This document shows, piece after piece, positions 23,420 to 33,698 of a stretch of 64,000 nucleotides of DNA. Made by a program: the position numbers and the translations under genes. The stretch's first letter is position 1. Each line of letters starts with the position of its first letter. This DNA is from Limnephilus marmoratus. Lineage: Eukaryota; Arthropoda; Insecta; Trichoptera; Limnephilidae. The stretch lies in the NCBI GenBank assembly GCA_917880885.1, contig OU862922.1:1302001-1366000 (forward strand), in the 5' to 3' direction. Under the pieces are notes generated by a model. That model searched no databases and was not told where the DNA came from. It was given only the letters and a program-made list of their open reading frames with translations.

Positions 23420-24685
23420 TGTTACCATTAAAGTGTAATGACATATTGTTATGTGTTAGTGTTATAAGATTAAAGGGAGATGTAATAATGAGCCTTTGTC
23501 GGGCTCGGGTGTAATCTGCTAGTCAACTTTGATTTCCTCACAGGAAACCTTGGACGCCAAACCCAGCCTAATGTCTGGGTATGTCAACCAGCGGAGAACA
23601 CGGTACTCAATTCTCAGAGTGTGGGCCATTAGTTTTCATAGCATTCCTGAAAAGGCTGCACAAGGAATCTACTTAATAAAACAAAATGTGGAGTATAGAA
23701 TCGGTTCAGTGTATTGTTTTCGTAAGACATAATAAAATAAATGGTATGGACTCACCCCCGGGACCAATATCGTAATTTTATGCTATTCCTAGCTACCCTA
23801 ATTAAATTTACTGCCGCCGAACTCCCGATGTCGGGAGAACCAACCCCAGCTCCTGGTGGCAAGGGTGATCCCAACCTCTGCGGCTCAGCTTGGCCCTGCG
23901 ACCTCCTCAGCAGTCGCATGGAAGTGATGTTAGACCTGGACCCTCAGGAGAAGGAAGGAGTACCCAGACTCTACTCCAAATTGTAAAGGAAGGCCCGTCA
24001 GCAATTCGAGGCGAAGAATCGTTCAACACTGCGGTATTCTCGGGTTTGTTCCATAAATAAACCCTTGGGGGGAATTCGATAGTTGGCCTGCATATAATCA
24101 CGGCGCAGCGAGTTATTATTTAATCCGATGACTCGGATAATGAGGTACAATAGTATTTTCACTCGGACATTGCCAATTCACTCGTGGTCACTGGGATCCT
24201 CGCGAAACTCACATTTTACGTGAATAAATCTTCGGTTAGATGCACCGCGCACCATAATAAGCGTGGCGGGTTATTATATACACCGATGGCTCGGATAAAG
24301 AGGTACATTAATCGTAACACACGTACATCGCCATTAAACTCGTGCTCCCTTTTGGGACCCGCGCGAAAACTCGCATTTTACGCGAATAAATCTTTGATTT
24401 TTATATTTAAAAAAACACAACGTGTTTCCGTCCCCCGAATGCAGATGCCCAAAGCTTGGATTACAATCACATCGTATTAAAACTTAAGATTAATTGACCG
24501 TTGTTTTCACGGCGTACCGCACATCACGCCGTGAAAACCAGAGTGCGGATCCGGAAACCAAACCCAAAAAATGCCGCCTACCGACACGTTGAACGAAACT
24601 CCCCCAGGTTTGCCAACCTAACCAATTAAAATGCATTTAAAAAAAATAGTACCTAACTTACGATAAATACAATCGCTTCATAACA
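23420..24685 (-). repeat. Gypsy 3' LTR
   Basis: Plus strand TGTTACC...ATAACA; on the element strand TGTTAT...GGTAACA. Identical in length to 32221-33486. It contains a perfect 13 bp inverted repeat (24503-24515 / 24526-24538). ORFs over it are shadows. Confidence 0.95.
24503..24538. other. LTR hairpin (13 bp perfect stem)
   Basis: GTTTTCACGGCGT pairs with ACGCCGTGAAAAC around a 10-base loop. The same hairpin is at 33304-33339 in the other LTR, unaltered. Confidence 0.85.
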
Positions 24686-24687
24686 TT

Positions 24688-24700
24688 ACCCCCCTTCCCA
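24688..24700 (-). promoter_or_regulatory. Gypsy polypurine tract
   Basis: On the element strand TGGGAAGGGGGGT lies two bases from the 3' LTR, the expected plus-strand priming site. Confidence 0.85.
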
Positions 24701-26777
24701 CAAAAATGTTTGCCCTCAAACAAAACTATCAAAAATCTAAACATGCCCTGAACTACCTACGTTGGTCCCAAGGAGTACCTGGTAAAAAAAATAAACAAAC
24801 AGTAAATGTGAAATACAAAATACAATCATTAGAAATGAAAAAGAAAAGAACAATCCTTAAATAGTACTCTTATGACGAATGAGTGCATCGTAACCCCAAT
24901 CGCGCCTATCCTGCGTGTAGGCCGGATAGTAGGTTTACGATGCAACCATTCTCGAACTTAAAAACTAGTAAACCAATATAACCTAAGAACAACTTTTTGT
25001 AAGATGATACGTGAATGGACAACAAGCACCCTCAGCACTGGAAAAAAAAATCTGGGTGGTTGTAATATTGACTCTTACCGAGCACTACCATTGACGTATC
25101 ATCTGGAACAGAACACATAAACTAACTTAAAAGATAAGTCTTAAAATTAAGAAACATACATTTTTATGATTAAATCACTCCTCCAAATACGTCAAGTTAA
25201 ATTCTATGCATTAGGCATCACTGTTCCAAACACTATCACTGAATTTATATAGCCTCTCTTAGGCCGAAAATATTTGATGGGTTTACCATCTACACTTCAC
25301 TGAATTTATATCCTTTAGGATAAAACTAACCCTCTTTTGGGAGAGTATTCCTAACTAACCTCCTATTCTGGTCCTTGGGTGAATAATATTTAACCAACAA
25401 CAATTATACATTGTAAAGGTAATTTTAATAGTGTACAACCACCGCATCGGATGGTGCCAAATAATTTTTTTTTAATAGTATACAACCAACGCATCGGATG
25501 GTGCCAAATAATTTTTTAATAGTATACAACCAACGCATCGGATGGTGCCAAATAATTTTTTAATAGTATACAACCAACGCATCGGATGGTGCCAAAGAAA
25601 TAAAAAAAACAACCAACTGTTTTAGAAGGTGTCATTTGTTAATAAGATGTGCAGCTATAATTTAGTGCAGCCATAAGTATACGTCCAACTCTATAGAAGG
25701 CGTAATCGGTAAGTAAAGAACAAATTTTAAGGTTTTCACTGTAAACCGTTGATCAACCATATAGTACATAATAACAATGTTATAAGTCTCTCAGGACAAT
25801 AATAACAGAATACATCCAAAATCTTATACAAATATAAACGATTCTACTTCCTATGTTGGCTTAAAATGTGGAAGGATATGTGATACCATATCATCCCACA
25901 TTATAAGATCTCAAAAAAAATCTTATAAACAAGGTGGACATTACAAAACATTTTCTGTAACTAATAAAAACAAAATTAAAACGCTTTTCCAAAAGCTGAG
26001 GCTTATCTGACGCAGCCTATGTTTATAGAGTAAAACAATATTTTGACAATATTATACGAAATAAATTTACCAATTAAACAGAAGAAGAGTGAGAGAAAGA
26101 GAAAAAAAATACTTTGAATTTTAGCAATTACTTCTGTAACCTGACAAAATAGGGTCAAATAATGTCAATGCACTGAAGGTGAATAACAATAATTCTTCAT
26201 TTAAAATCACTTAGAAAACAAAGAGATACAATCCCTGCGTCCCTGTGTTTTCTATGTAATCTGGAACAACAAATAATGACATTATCAAAAGCATGAGCAT
26301 AACCCAAAAAAAGGTATGCCTGAAACACGCCGAGATAGTGTGCGGATATGTCCGCGTATTTCAGGATACAAGACTTACAACTAATAATCCTACTTAATCA
26401 TCTGTTCAGCCGACGTCCAAATTTACGTCTGTTTTAGCGTTAATACTATCGATAAATTTATACTTATACATGCACATATGTATTTTTAAATATATTCTCA
26501 ACTCGAGCATTGCCACTAGAGTTGAGGTTGTTATTGTAATGAAACAAACCACCCTCATCATCAATCTTACAAAACACCCCCCCGCCAAGTAAATAACCCA
26601 ATTCCTTAAAAATGAATCTAAAGACAGCACTTATGACTGTCAGAATGTCGGGTCGTTTCAACTCGGTTGATCAGGCCGGGTTAAAACTCCCAAGCATCAA
26701 ATATTAACTAACAGATATGATAATTTGCAGTACTCGGTAGGGATGGCCAGACCCTCCGAAGTATTGCCACAATAAGA
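24701..26777 (-). other. Gypsy 3' noncoding region
   Basis: About 2.1 kb between the integrase stop and the PPT. It holds inverted repeats TGCATCGTAA/TTACGATGCA (24884-24893 / 24935-24944) and AGATGATACGT/ACGTATCATCT (25002-25012 / 25094-25104), and the 44 bp tandem repeat below. Only short ORFs are present, and none resembles an envelope protein. Confidence 0.8.
25425..25595. repeat. 44-47 bp tandem repeat in gypsy 3' region, 4 copies
   Basis: Four units of 'aatagtatacaaccaacgca' + 'tcggatggtgccaaataatt' + T run. The last unit diverges after 'gccaaa'. Confidence 0.9.
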
Positions 26778-28130
26778 CTATACCGGTATATTATTTGATT
26801 TTACTATATCTTTCACATGAAAATCACCCGCAACTTTTCCGTTTAAGTCTGCAAGTGTATAAATTAAGTTGGATTTTTTCTTTACTACCACGTTCTGAAC
26901 AAACCGGGGTGCCAATTTTTGTGCGAAATAATTCAATGCGTTAGATTGCGCAAAATTCCTCCGCCACACCACATCATCAACCTGATAGGTAATGTGTTTT
27001 CTGCGCAGGTTGTAATGGTCAGCTCCTTTTTGAAAAGCTTTAAGAAGAGCATTCGAGACTTGCTCATAAACCGACGACAACTCTTCTAATTTCTGTGCAT
27101 AAACTTTAGGTTGAGCACCAATTTGCGAACTGGTTTCCTCATCCGCTATTGGATTACGGTGCAGATCACCGTCTAGTATCTGCTCCCGACCATGCATCAG
27201 AAAATAAGGTGTATAACCTGTAGCGCAGTTTACCGTGTTATTCATCGCTGATTGAACTTGCGGAAGAAATTTAGACCAGTTTCGGTGGTCTGATTCAACT
27301 AAGATGGATAACGCCGTGCCCAGGGTTTGATTATAACGTTCGACTACGTTGTTTTGAGGCGTACAAGATGAATTGTAAAATGGTGGCGGCATGTTATAAC
27401 TATTAAGCAATTCTTTAAATTCTTTCGAAACAAATTGACGACCATTATCACAGACGATAGTTCGTGGTACGCCGTGAACAAGAAAGATGTTTTCTTCTAA
27501 GATTTTTATTATGCTTCTCGCGGTGCCATTGCGCAGCGGAAATAGCCATGTAAATTTAGAAAAAACGTCTACACATGATAAGATTACGGTAAAACCTGAG
27601 TAACTCCTAGGTAAAGGACCTACTAAATCTATCGACAACATTTGCATGGGTCTTGTGACCTTTTTTGGGTTTGAGGAGATTCCGTTAGGTGGGGCTGTAC
27701 TTATCTTATGGGCTTTACAAGTTTGGCAACGATTTACAAATTCTTTGACATCTTTATACATGTTTGGCCAGTAATACCTAAGTTGAAGCTTTTTATAGGT
27801 TTTGAAGACCCCTGGGTGACAGGCGCGTGCGGAGTCATGGGAGTCTGAAATAATATTTTTCCTATCCTCTTGAGGAATGACCCTTTTCCAAGCGGTATCC
27901 TCACATAAGGCCAAACGGGTTTTCGTATGACGATACAACTCGTTGTCTTTAATTTGAAAGTTCTGAAATCGTTGAGGGAATTCCTGACAACCTTTCCAAG
28001 CATTTAAATACCATTTATCAGTGGTATCACTAAGGTTAGATCCCGATATAAGAGCTACATCCATACGCGAAAGGACGTCCGGTACAATATGTTGAGTTCC
28101 CTTACGGTGAACAACATCAAAGGAAAATTG
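26778..28130 (-). CDS. pol: Gypsy integrase (C-terminal part of pol)
   Basis: Inserts the element's cDNA into chromosomes. The ATG-initiated ORF (28064, 428 codons) is an internal part of pol; the frame is open back to a TAG at 28133-28131. It has an HHCC zinc-binding module (H76, H83, C113, C116). The DDE core is D146 (LSIDLVGPLP), D206 (VCDNGRQF) and E242 (VERYNQ), with exactly 35 residues between the second D and E. A C-terminal chromosomal-DNA-binding region carries a basic KKK stretch. The catalytic residues are intact. It is in the same frame as the RT/RNase H part upstream, separated only by the stop codon. Confidence 0.95.
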   Translation of the reverse strand, partial: QFSFDVVHRKGTQHIVPDVLSRMDVALISGSNLSDTTDKWYLNAWKGCQEFPQRFQNFQIKDNELYRHTKTRLALCEDTAWKRVIPQEDRKNIISDSHDSARACHPGVFKTYKKLQLRYYWPNMYKDVKEFVNRCQTCKAHKISTAPPNGISSNPKKVTRPMQMLSIDLVGPLPRSYSGFTVILSCVDVFSKFTWLFPLRNGTARSIIKILEENIFLVHGVPRTIVCDNGRQFVSKEFKELLNSYNMPPPFYNSSCTPQNNVVERYNQTLGTALSILVESDHRNWSKFLPQVQSAMNNTVNCATGYTPYFLMHGREQILDGDLHRNPIADEETSSQIGAQPKVYAQKLEELSSVYEQVSNALLKAFQKGADHYNLRRKHITYQVDDVVWRRNFAQSNALNYFAQKLAPRFVQNVVVKKKSNLIYTLADLNGKVAGDFHVKDIVKSNNIPV

Positions 28131-29213
28131 CTATAACCGCGAGCTCCATCGTGCAAGACGGCCACTAGGATTAGATAACGAACCTAACCACTTTAAACTT
28201 GAATGATCAGTAACAACTGTGAAATGCGCTCCTTCAATGTAAGGTCTAAAGTGCGTTACTGAATCCAATACTGCTAATAGTTCACGCTCTGTAATTCCGT
28301 AGTTGCGTTCGTGAGTATTTAAACACCTTGAATAATATGCAATCGGGTGCTCCAGCCCATCAATGGTCTGAATTAAAACTCCGCCTATTCCACCGGAGCT
28401 GGCGTCGCAGTGTATCGCGAAGGGTTTTGAGAAATCCGGGCAACTTAAAACCGGAGCTGATGTCAATGCTTCTTTCAACACGTTAAAAGCTGTCTCGGCC
28501 TCTGGAGACCAAGCAAAGTTGCTGATTCCTTTTTTCGAACCAGTGAGTCTTGTAAGAGGGGCGGCAATGCTTGAAAAACCCTTTATGAATCTTCTGAAGT
28601 ACCCACATAATCCAATGAAGGCTCGGATTTGCTTTGCGTTCTTGGGTACCGGGAAGTTTTTTATACTGTCTATCTTTATGGGGTCTGTACGAAGACCTTG
28701 CGAGTCAACCATGTACCCGAGGTATTTGAGCTCGGCTTTGCAGAACTCCGATTTTTTTAGATTTATGGTTAGACCTGCGTCTCGTAGTCGTTCATAGACA
28801 CGGTTCAATAAACAAAGATGTGATTCTAAGTCTTCTGATACCAAGATCAGATCGTCTAAATAACAGAAGGCATTGTCGTCAAATTCTGGACCGAACAAAG
28901 CGTCGGCCAGTATTTGCAGCTCACTCGGTGCGTTTTTAAGTCCGAAGGGCATCCGGGTGAATTCAAACAATCCACGACCGGGTACAACGAACGCTGTCTT
29001 CTGACAGGAGTCATTATCTAATGCAATTTGCCAAAAGGCTTTAGATAAGTCTATAGACGAGATGTATCGGGCACCGCCTAGCTTGTCTAGGATCCTTGTT
29101 ATGTATGGTAATGGATAGGAATCGCGTGTTGTAACATTGTTAATTTTCCTGGAGTCCAGACAAAAACGACCCGTTCCGTCTTTTTTTGTACTATGAGCAC
29201 TGGACTCGACCAT
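28131..29213 (-). CDS. pol: Gypsy reverse transcriptase / RNase H (middle part of pol)
   Basis: Copies element RNA into DNA and degrades the RNA template. Residues about 11-240 carry the RT: GRFCLDSRKIN, SIDLSKAFWQI (first catalytic D), MPFGLKNAPSELQ, then FCYLDDLILV with YLDD at 118-121. RNase H follows, with FAIHCDASSGGIGG, ERELLAVLDS and VTDHSSLKWL, each with its acidic residue. The ORF ends at TAG (28131-28133) inside the ARW...R tether just after RNase H, where relatives read through to integrase. The neighbouring codons make a C-to-T change of a CAG the simplest origin. The first ten residues are out-of-frame sequence; the true frame is entered at the A7 run near 29183. Confidence 0.95.
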   Translation of the reverse strand: MVESSAHSTKKDGTGRFCLDSRKINNVTTRDSYPLPYITRILDKLGGARYISSIDLSKAFWQIALDNDSCQKTAFVVPGRGLFEFTRMPFGLKNAPSELQILADALFGPEFDDNAFCYLDDLILVSEDLESHLCLLNRVYERLRDAGLTINLKKSEFCKAELKYLGYMVDSQGLRTDPIKIDSIKNFPVPKNAKQIRAFIGLCGYFRRFIKGFSSIAAPLTRLTGSKKGISNFAWSPEAETAFNVLKEALTSAPVLSCPDFSKPFAIHCDASSGGIGGVLIQTIDGLEHPIAYYSRCLNTHERNYGITERELLAVLDSVTHFRPYIEGAHFTVVTDHSSLKWLGSLSNPSGRLARWSSRL

Positions 29214-29985
29214 GGAGATCGCGAAGGACGGATGACTCCAAGTTTTAACATCTCATCTACTTCTGCGTCAAGTTGACGTTGTCTTGCCGGAGACAGTGGG
29301 AAATATCGTTGTTTAATAGGCGGACCTGTTGTATGTATTTTGTGTTGGACTAGATGAGTCAATCCTAATCCCATCTTTTCGTAAGAAATGGATTCGAATT
29401 TTTTGACAATGTCCGAAAGGGCTTTGTTTTCCGAATTTGTTAGAGAAGAGGCAGGCCGAATTGCTCTCACCTCATTGATTTGACCTTTTTGTTGAGGTAC
29501 GCGAACTTTTGAGAATAGTTCCGGCGCGATCCGAAACTGTTTCCAGAAGTTCACCCCCAATACGAAATTAGGTGTCAACGTTGGAATGACGTAAAAGATA
29601 ACTTCTCTTGTGGTTGAATTGTACGTCACCGGCAAAGTTAAATACCCTAAAACAGGCTGGCTGGTACCGTCTGCAGTCGTAACGCTAAAATCTGTTTTTA
29701 CTAATTCTACTCCTAACTCTAAAAAAATCTTATAACTATCCCCCCCTAAACAAGACAAGGAAGCACCACTGTCTAGCAGTGCTTTATAACTATTATTTAG
29801 AACAAAAATGTCGGCATAAGGACGCTCATCCTCTGTACTATCCTTCTCCTGTGGCAGTGCGTCCACCGCTTGAGGAGACGGGCTAGAAAGGAATTGTTGC
29901 ACTAGGCGGAGCCAACGCTCCCACTCCCTCTTTCTTTGTGCACAAGAAGGGGCGCGGTAAGATTGACTCGTTTCTAGTTTTTTGG
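29099..29985 (-). CDS. pol: Gypsy protease and RT N-terminus (first part of pol)
   Basis: The annotated ORF begins at a GTG codon (29902), but the frame is open upstream through the slippery site at 29977-29983, so translation most likely enters by -1 frameshift from gag. Aspartic protease motif YKALLDSGASLSCLGG with D44-S-G. Further down, the region resembling the RT connection (RQRQLDAEVDEMLKLGVIRPS) and SPWSSPVLIVQKK mark the RT start. The frame is then lost in an A7 run (about 29180-29186) and continues in the next ORF, which implies loss of one A. Ends at a stop at 29099. Confidence 0.9.
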
Positions 29986-30276
29986 ATCATTGGTATGTTT
30001 CTTATTGTTAATACTACTAACATGCGGTTTCCTATTGTCGCTATCTTTTTTCCAACAATTTGTTAACGAATGACCTTTGATCTTGCAATAAGTACAAACA
30101 AGAGATTTATTTTGTTGATTTGTTATATCCTGTTTAGCAAAATTATTCGTGTTATTTCCCATAGGTCTTGAATTCCTAGAAGGGTTAAAATTATTATTAT
30201 TGTTATTATTATTGAATGACCTGTAATTGTTTGTATTAGTGAAAGGCTTATTGTAACTATTGGGGAACGAATTAAT
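29974..30276 (-). CDS. gag: Gypsy gag C-terminus, nucleocapsid
   Basis: Asn-rich low-complexity sequence followed by one CCHC zinc knuckle, C-TY-C-KIKG-H-SLTN-C (C73, C76, H81, C86 counted from an upstream ATG at 30312). This is the RNA-binding nucleocapsid. It lies +1 relative to the upstream gag frame at an A8 run (about 30274-30281), so gag is broken here by one extra base, unless a programmed shift is used. It ends at TAG 29974-29976, directly after the slippery heptamer. Confidence 0.85.
   Translation of the reverse strand: MNSFPNSYNKPFTNTNNYRSFNNNNNNNNFNPSRNSRPMGNNTNNFAKQDITNQQNKSLVCTYCKIKGHSLTNCWKKDSDNRKPHVSSINNKKHTNDPKN
29977..29983 (-). promoter_or_regulatory. -1 ribosomal frameshift slippery site A AAA AAC
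   Basis: On the element strand the gag frame reads CCA AAA AAC TAG. Slipping back one base gives AAA AAA CTA and enters exactly the protease-pol frame. A AAA AAC is a canonical retroviral heptamer. Downstream arms such as GGAGC/GCTCC (about 29910-29925) and CTTCTT/AAGAAAG could form structure, but this was not computed. Confidence 0.8.
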
Positions 30277-31078
30277 TTTTTTTAAAGTTACTGGGCTTAT
30301 TTTGAGTGTCAACTAATTTTGGAATTGCTGTGGATGTTGAGGCTTCAGTGTACGACTCGAGTTTAGCAGCGCACCTCGTAAGTTCCTCAAACGAACAAAA
30401 GTCTCTGGATGACATCAAATTAGCATACATAGGCAACAATGCTTTCATGGCTACCCGCAAAAGTTTAACCTCTGGAATTTTGCAATCCAATTTATTGTTA
30501 AGTGCTTTAAGTCTCAAAGTGAATTCCAAAACTGACATTCCCTTTGGCTGTTTATAATTTAGAATCTCATTTTCCAGATCTAATTGCCTATCCTGTCCCT
30601 CGAATTGTTTTATTAATAAGCTGGATAGGTCGTCCCATTTTAAGTCTGGACTATAAATTGACCTATACCATAGAAGTGCTAACCCGTCTAAAATTTCACT
30701 GAAAGATTTAACTAAGTCTTTATGAGAAATGTTGCGTGTCCTACAACGCTCTTCGACCAAAAGCAGAAAATCTCTTACGCAGCTTTTACCATCGTACTTG
30801 ACATCCCAATTTGTAAGCCCCCGCGATGATGAGTCTTTATAAATAACCTTGGTATGTTTAATAACCGTGACCTTCTCCTCTGTTTCATTGTCAGAATCTA
30901 GATCCGAATCACTTTCCTCCATAACCACATCTAATGATTTCTTCATAGTTTTGTTAAAGGCGCGCGCTTGCGAACGCAACGCTTGGGCGGTGCCCTCCGG
31001 TTCGATGGATCGTGAAGTTAATTCCTTTATAAGTTCATCCTTGGATGCATTATTTACATTTGGAATCGGAGTAGACAT
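30272..31078 (-). CDS. gag: Gypsy gag (matrix/capsid part)
   Basis: 268 residues from ATG 31078. An N-terminal region like a short SAP-type helix pair (SKDELIKELTSRSIEPEGTA) is followed by an acidic stretch (EESDSDLDSDNETEEK, about 54-69). A capsid-like region follows with LLWYRSI, DLSSLLIKQFEGQDRQLDLE and 'KQPKGMSVLEFTLRLKALN', typical of gypsy gag. The frame closes just after an A8 run, and the zinc knuckle continues in another frame. The leader is 31079-32220. Confidence 0.9.
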   Translation of the reverse strand: MSTPIPNVNNASKDELIKELTSRSIEPEGTAQALRSQARAFNKTMKKSLDVVMEESDSDLDSDNETEEKVTVIKHTKVIYKDSSSRGLTNWDVKYDGKSCVRDFLLLVEERCRTRNISHKDLVKSFSEILDGLALLWYRSIYSPDLKWDDLSSLLIKQFEGQDRQLDLENEILNYKQPKGMSVLEFTLRLKALNNKLDCKIPEVKLLRVAMKALLPMYANLMSSRDFCSFEELTRCAAKLESYTEASTSTAIPKLVDTQNKPSNFKKN

Positions 31079-32220
31079 TGTAACTTTAATGTGATAAGCT
31101 TGACACGAAAGCAGAATTGAAAAGAAAGAGAAGAAAATAAAATAAATATAATTTATTCTTTGTTTTTGATGTTGTTGTTATTGTTATTGCTGTTATTGTA
31201 CGTTGTAGTTGTACGTTGTTGTTGTTATTGCTATATTTTTATTTTTTTTTAATGTGTATGTTGCCCATTTAAATGAATATTTTTTAGTTTATCCAAATCA
31301 ATATGTAAGTAGCCCATTGAAATAAAAAAAATTAAATTAATATGTAAGTAGCTCAAAAAAAAAAAATTTTTTTTTTCATTTAAATTTCTATGTAAGTAGC
31401 CCATTTAAATGAAAATTTAAAACGTCAGTCAGACATTAGTAAATAAACAATTTACAAGTATAATTTATAGTAGGTTTTGACAGAGCTTTATACAACTTTT
31501 CCACTCGAAGCAAAAACGAATTACCCGCATTGTCATTAAAATCTCAGTAAATATCTTAAATATTTGAATAATCTTTAATAATTATCCTCCATTCCTATTT
31601 AAACACATAATAAATTGATTTGTCTTCGCTATCAGGTATTCTGACAAGTAAACACAACAGTGTTTTGACGTATGCCGAAGTCATAGGTAAAATGTAACGA
31701 GAAACCGTCATAGACAATCCGAGGTATTCTTAGAACAGCTAGCATTGATTGGTTCCGGACAGAGAAAAAAAAAATTATAGAGCTCTACTTAGCACATTGT
31801 CCATAGTCTATGACCGATTTCTATGCTTTCAAACAATAACAATGAAAATGACAATTCATTTTAGGTTACAGAAGGTAAGGATTTCAGGTCCTATGCATAA
31901 CTGTGTGGTATTGGAAAAACAATAAATACGAGATTAATCATTTATAAGGTGCCCACAATATAATTACGCATAGTATCCCTTTACGAATTCCCGCCGGTAA
32001 TAGTGCCAGTGAATTGAAATAATGAGATTTGTTGTTATTTCCAATCACCGTCACTGCAATCATAGGTTATGACCGCGACCAAGTTTAATAAATACAAACG
32101 AAATTAAGACCTCCACTGAACAGATGAATAATAATTTTTGGGCATTATACATTACAGGGCGAAGAAAACATTTTCAGGAATGCTGTAAATCGGGACCAGA
32201 CAGCGTATGGAGCGCCATAT
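31079..32220 (-). other. Gypsy 5' leader
   Basis: 1.14 kb between gag ATG and 5' LTR. It has a (GTT)n-rich tract (31168-31235) and four degenerate units around 'tatgtaagtagcccatttaaatg' parts (31256-31410). The sequence next to the LTR on the element strand is ATATGGCGCTCC. A TGG three bases in is a possible tRNA primer site, but I could not identify the tRNA. Confidence 0.75.
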
Positions 32221-33486
32221 TGTTACCATTAAAGTGTAATGACATATTGTTATGTGTTAGTGTTATAAGATTAAAGGGAGATGTAATAATGAGCCTTTGT
32301 CGGGCTCGGGTGTAATCTGCTAGTCAACTTTGATTTCCTCATAGGAAACCTTGGACGCCAAACCCAGCCTAATGTCTGGGTATGTCAACCAGCGGAGAAC
32401 ACGGTACTCAATTCTCAGAGTGTGGGCCATTAGTTTTCATAGCATTCCTGAAAAGGCTGCACAAGGAATCTACTTAATAAAACAAAATGTGGAGTATAGA
32501 ATCGGTTCACTGTATTGTTTTCGTAAGACATAATAAAATAAATGGTATGGACTCACCCCCGGGACCAATATCGTAATTTTATGCTATTCCTAGCTACCCT
32601 AATTAAATTTACTGCCGCCGAACTCCCGATGTCGGGAGAACCAACCCCAGCTCCTGGTGGCAAGGGTGATCCCAACCTCTGCGGCTCAGCTTGGCCCTGC
32701 GACCTCCTCAGCAGTCGCATGGAAGTGATGTTAGACCTGGACCCTCAGGAGAAGGAAGGAGTACCCAGACTCTACTCCAAATTGTAAAGGAAGGCCCGTC
32801 AGCAATTCGAGGCGAAGAATCGTTCAACACTGCGGTATTCTCGGGTTTGTTCCATAAATAAACCCTTGGGGGGAATTCGATAGTTGGCCTGCATATAATC
32901 ACGGCGCGGCGAGTTATTATTTAATCCGATGACTCGGATAATGGGGTACAATAGTATTTTCACTCGGACATTGCCAATTCACTCGTGGTCACTGGGACCC
33001 TCGCGAAACTCACATTTTACGTGAATAAATCTTCGGTTAGATGCACCGCGCACCATGATAAGCGTGGCGGGTTATTATATACACCGATGGCTCGGATAAA
33101 GAGGTACATTAATCGTAACACACGTACATCGCCATTAAACTCGTGCTCCCTTTTGGGACCCGCGCGAAAACTCGCATTTTACGCGAATAAATCTTTGATT
33201 TTTATATTTAAAAAAACACAACGTGTTTCCGTCCCCCGAATGCAGATGCCCAAAGCTTGGATTACAATCATATCGTATTAAAACTTAAGATTAATTGACC
33301 GTTGTTTTCACGGCGTACCGCACATCACGCCGTGAAAACCAGAGTGCGGATCCGGAAACCAAACCCAAAAAATGCCGCCTACCGACACGTTGAACGAAAC
33401 TCCCCCAGGTTTGCCAACCTAACCAATTAAAATGCATTTAAAAAAAATAGTACCTAACTTACGATAAATACAATCGCTTCATAACA
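32221..33486 (-). repeat. Gypsy 5' LTR
   Basis: 1266 bp, aligned without gaps to 23420-24685. The seven differences seen include cac/cat at the 'ctcayaggaaacc' site, 'ggttcastg', 'gcrgcgag', 'aatgrggta', 'gggayc', 'accatrata' and 'caatcayatcg'. Confidence 0.95.
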
Positions 33487-33698
33487 TTGTAAAAGTCTAG
33501 CGCAGACCCGTTAACAAGTACAGGATATATATTAAAAAATAGTAAGATTATAAAATAATAAAAAGTAACAAACAAGACTTAAGCATCACTTTTCAATTAA
33601 ATCTTTCATTTGTTAACCACATAACGGAAAAATCCAATAAGGTCTTACAAATATTGGGATTTATAACTACAATTTTTTTAATATACGTATTTTTTTAT

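Larger units (their letters stand above)
23420..33486 (-). mobile_element. Ty3/gypsy LTR retrotransposon, 10,067 bp
   Basis: Minus-strand element: 5' LTR 33486-32221, leader, gag (31078-29974), pol (about 29985-26778), a noncoding 3' region of about 2 kb, a polypurine tract and a 3' LTR 24685-23420. Order PR-RT-RNaseH-IN fits Ty3/gypsy. The LTRs are 1266 bp each and differ at about seven positions (about 0.55%), so insertion was recent. Flanks TAGT (23416-23419) and TTGT (33487-33490) are not a perfect target duplication. Three lesions (near 30274, near 29183, and at 28131-28133) make this copy defective as written. No env-like ORF is found. The clade is not assigned. Confidence 0.95.

Noticed and set aside
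23741..23986. 81-residue ORF repeated exactly at 32542-32787
   Set aside because: Lies inside the gypsy LTRs; duplicated because the LTRs are, with no domain.
24701..26777. Envelope gene in the gypsy element
   Set aside because: Only short ORFs without signal peptide, cleavage site or membrane segment pattern.
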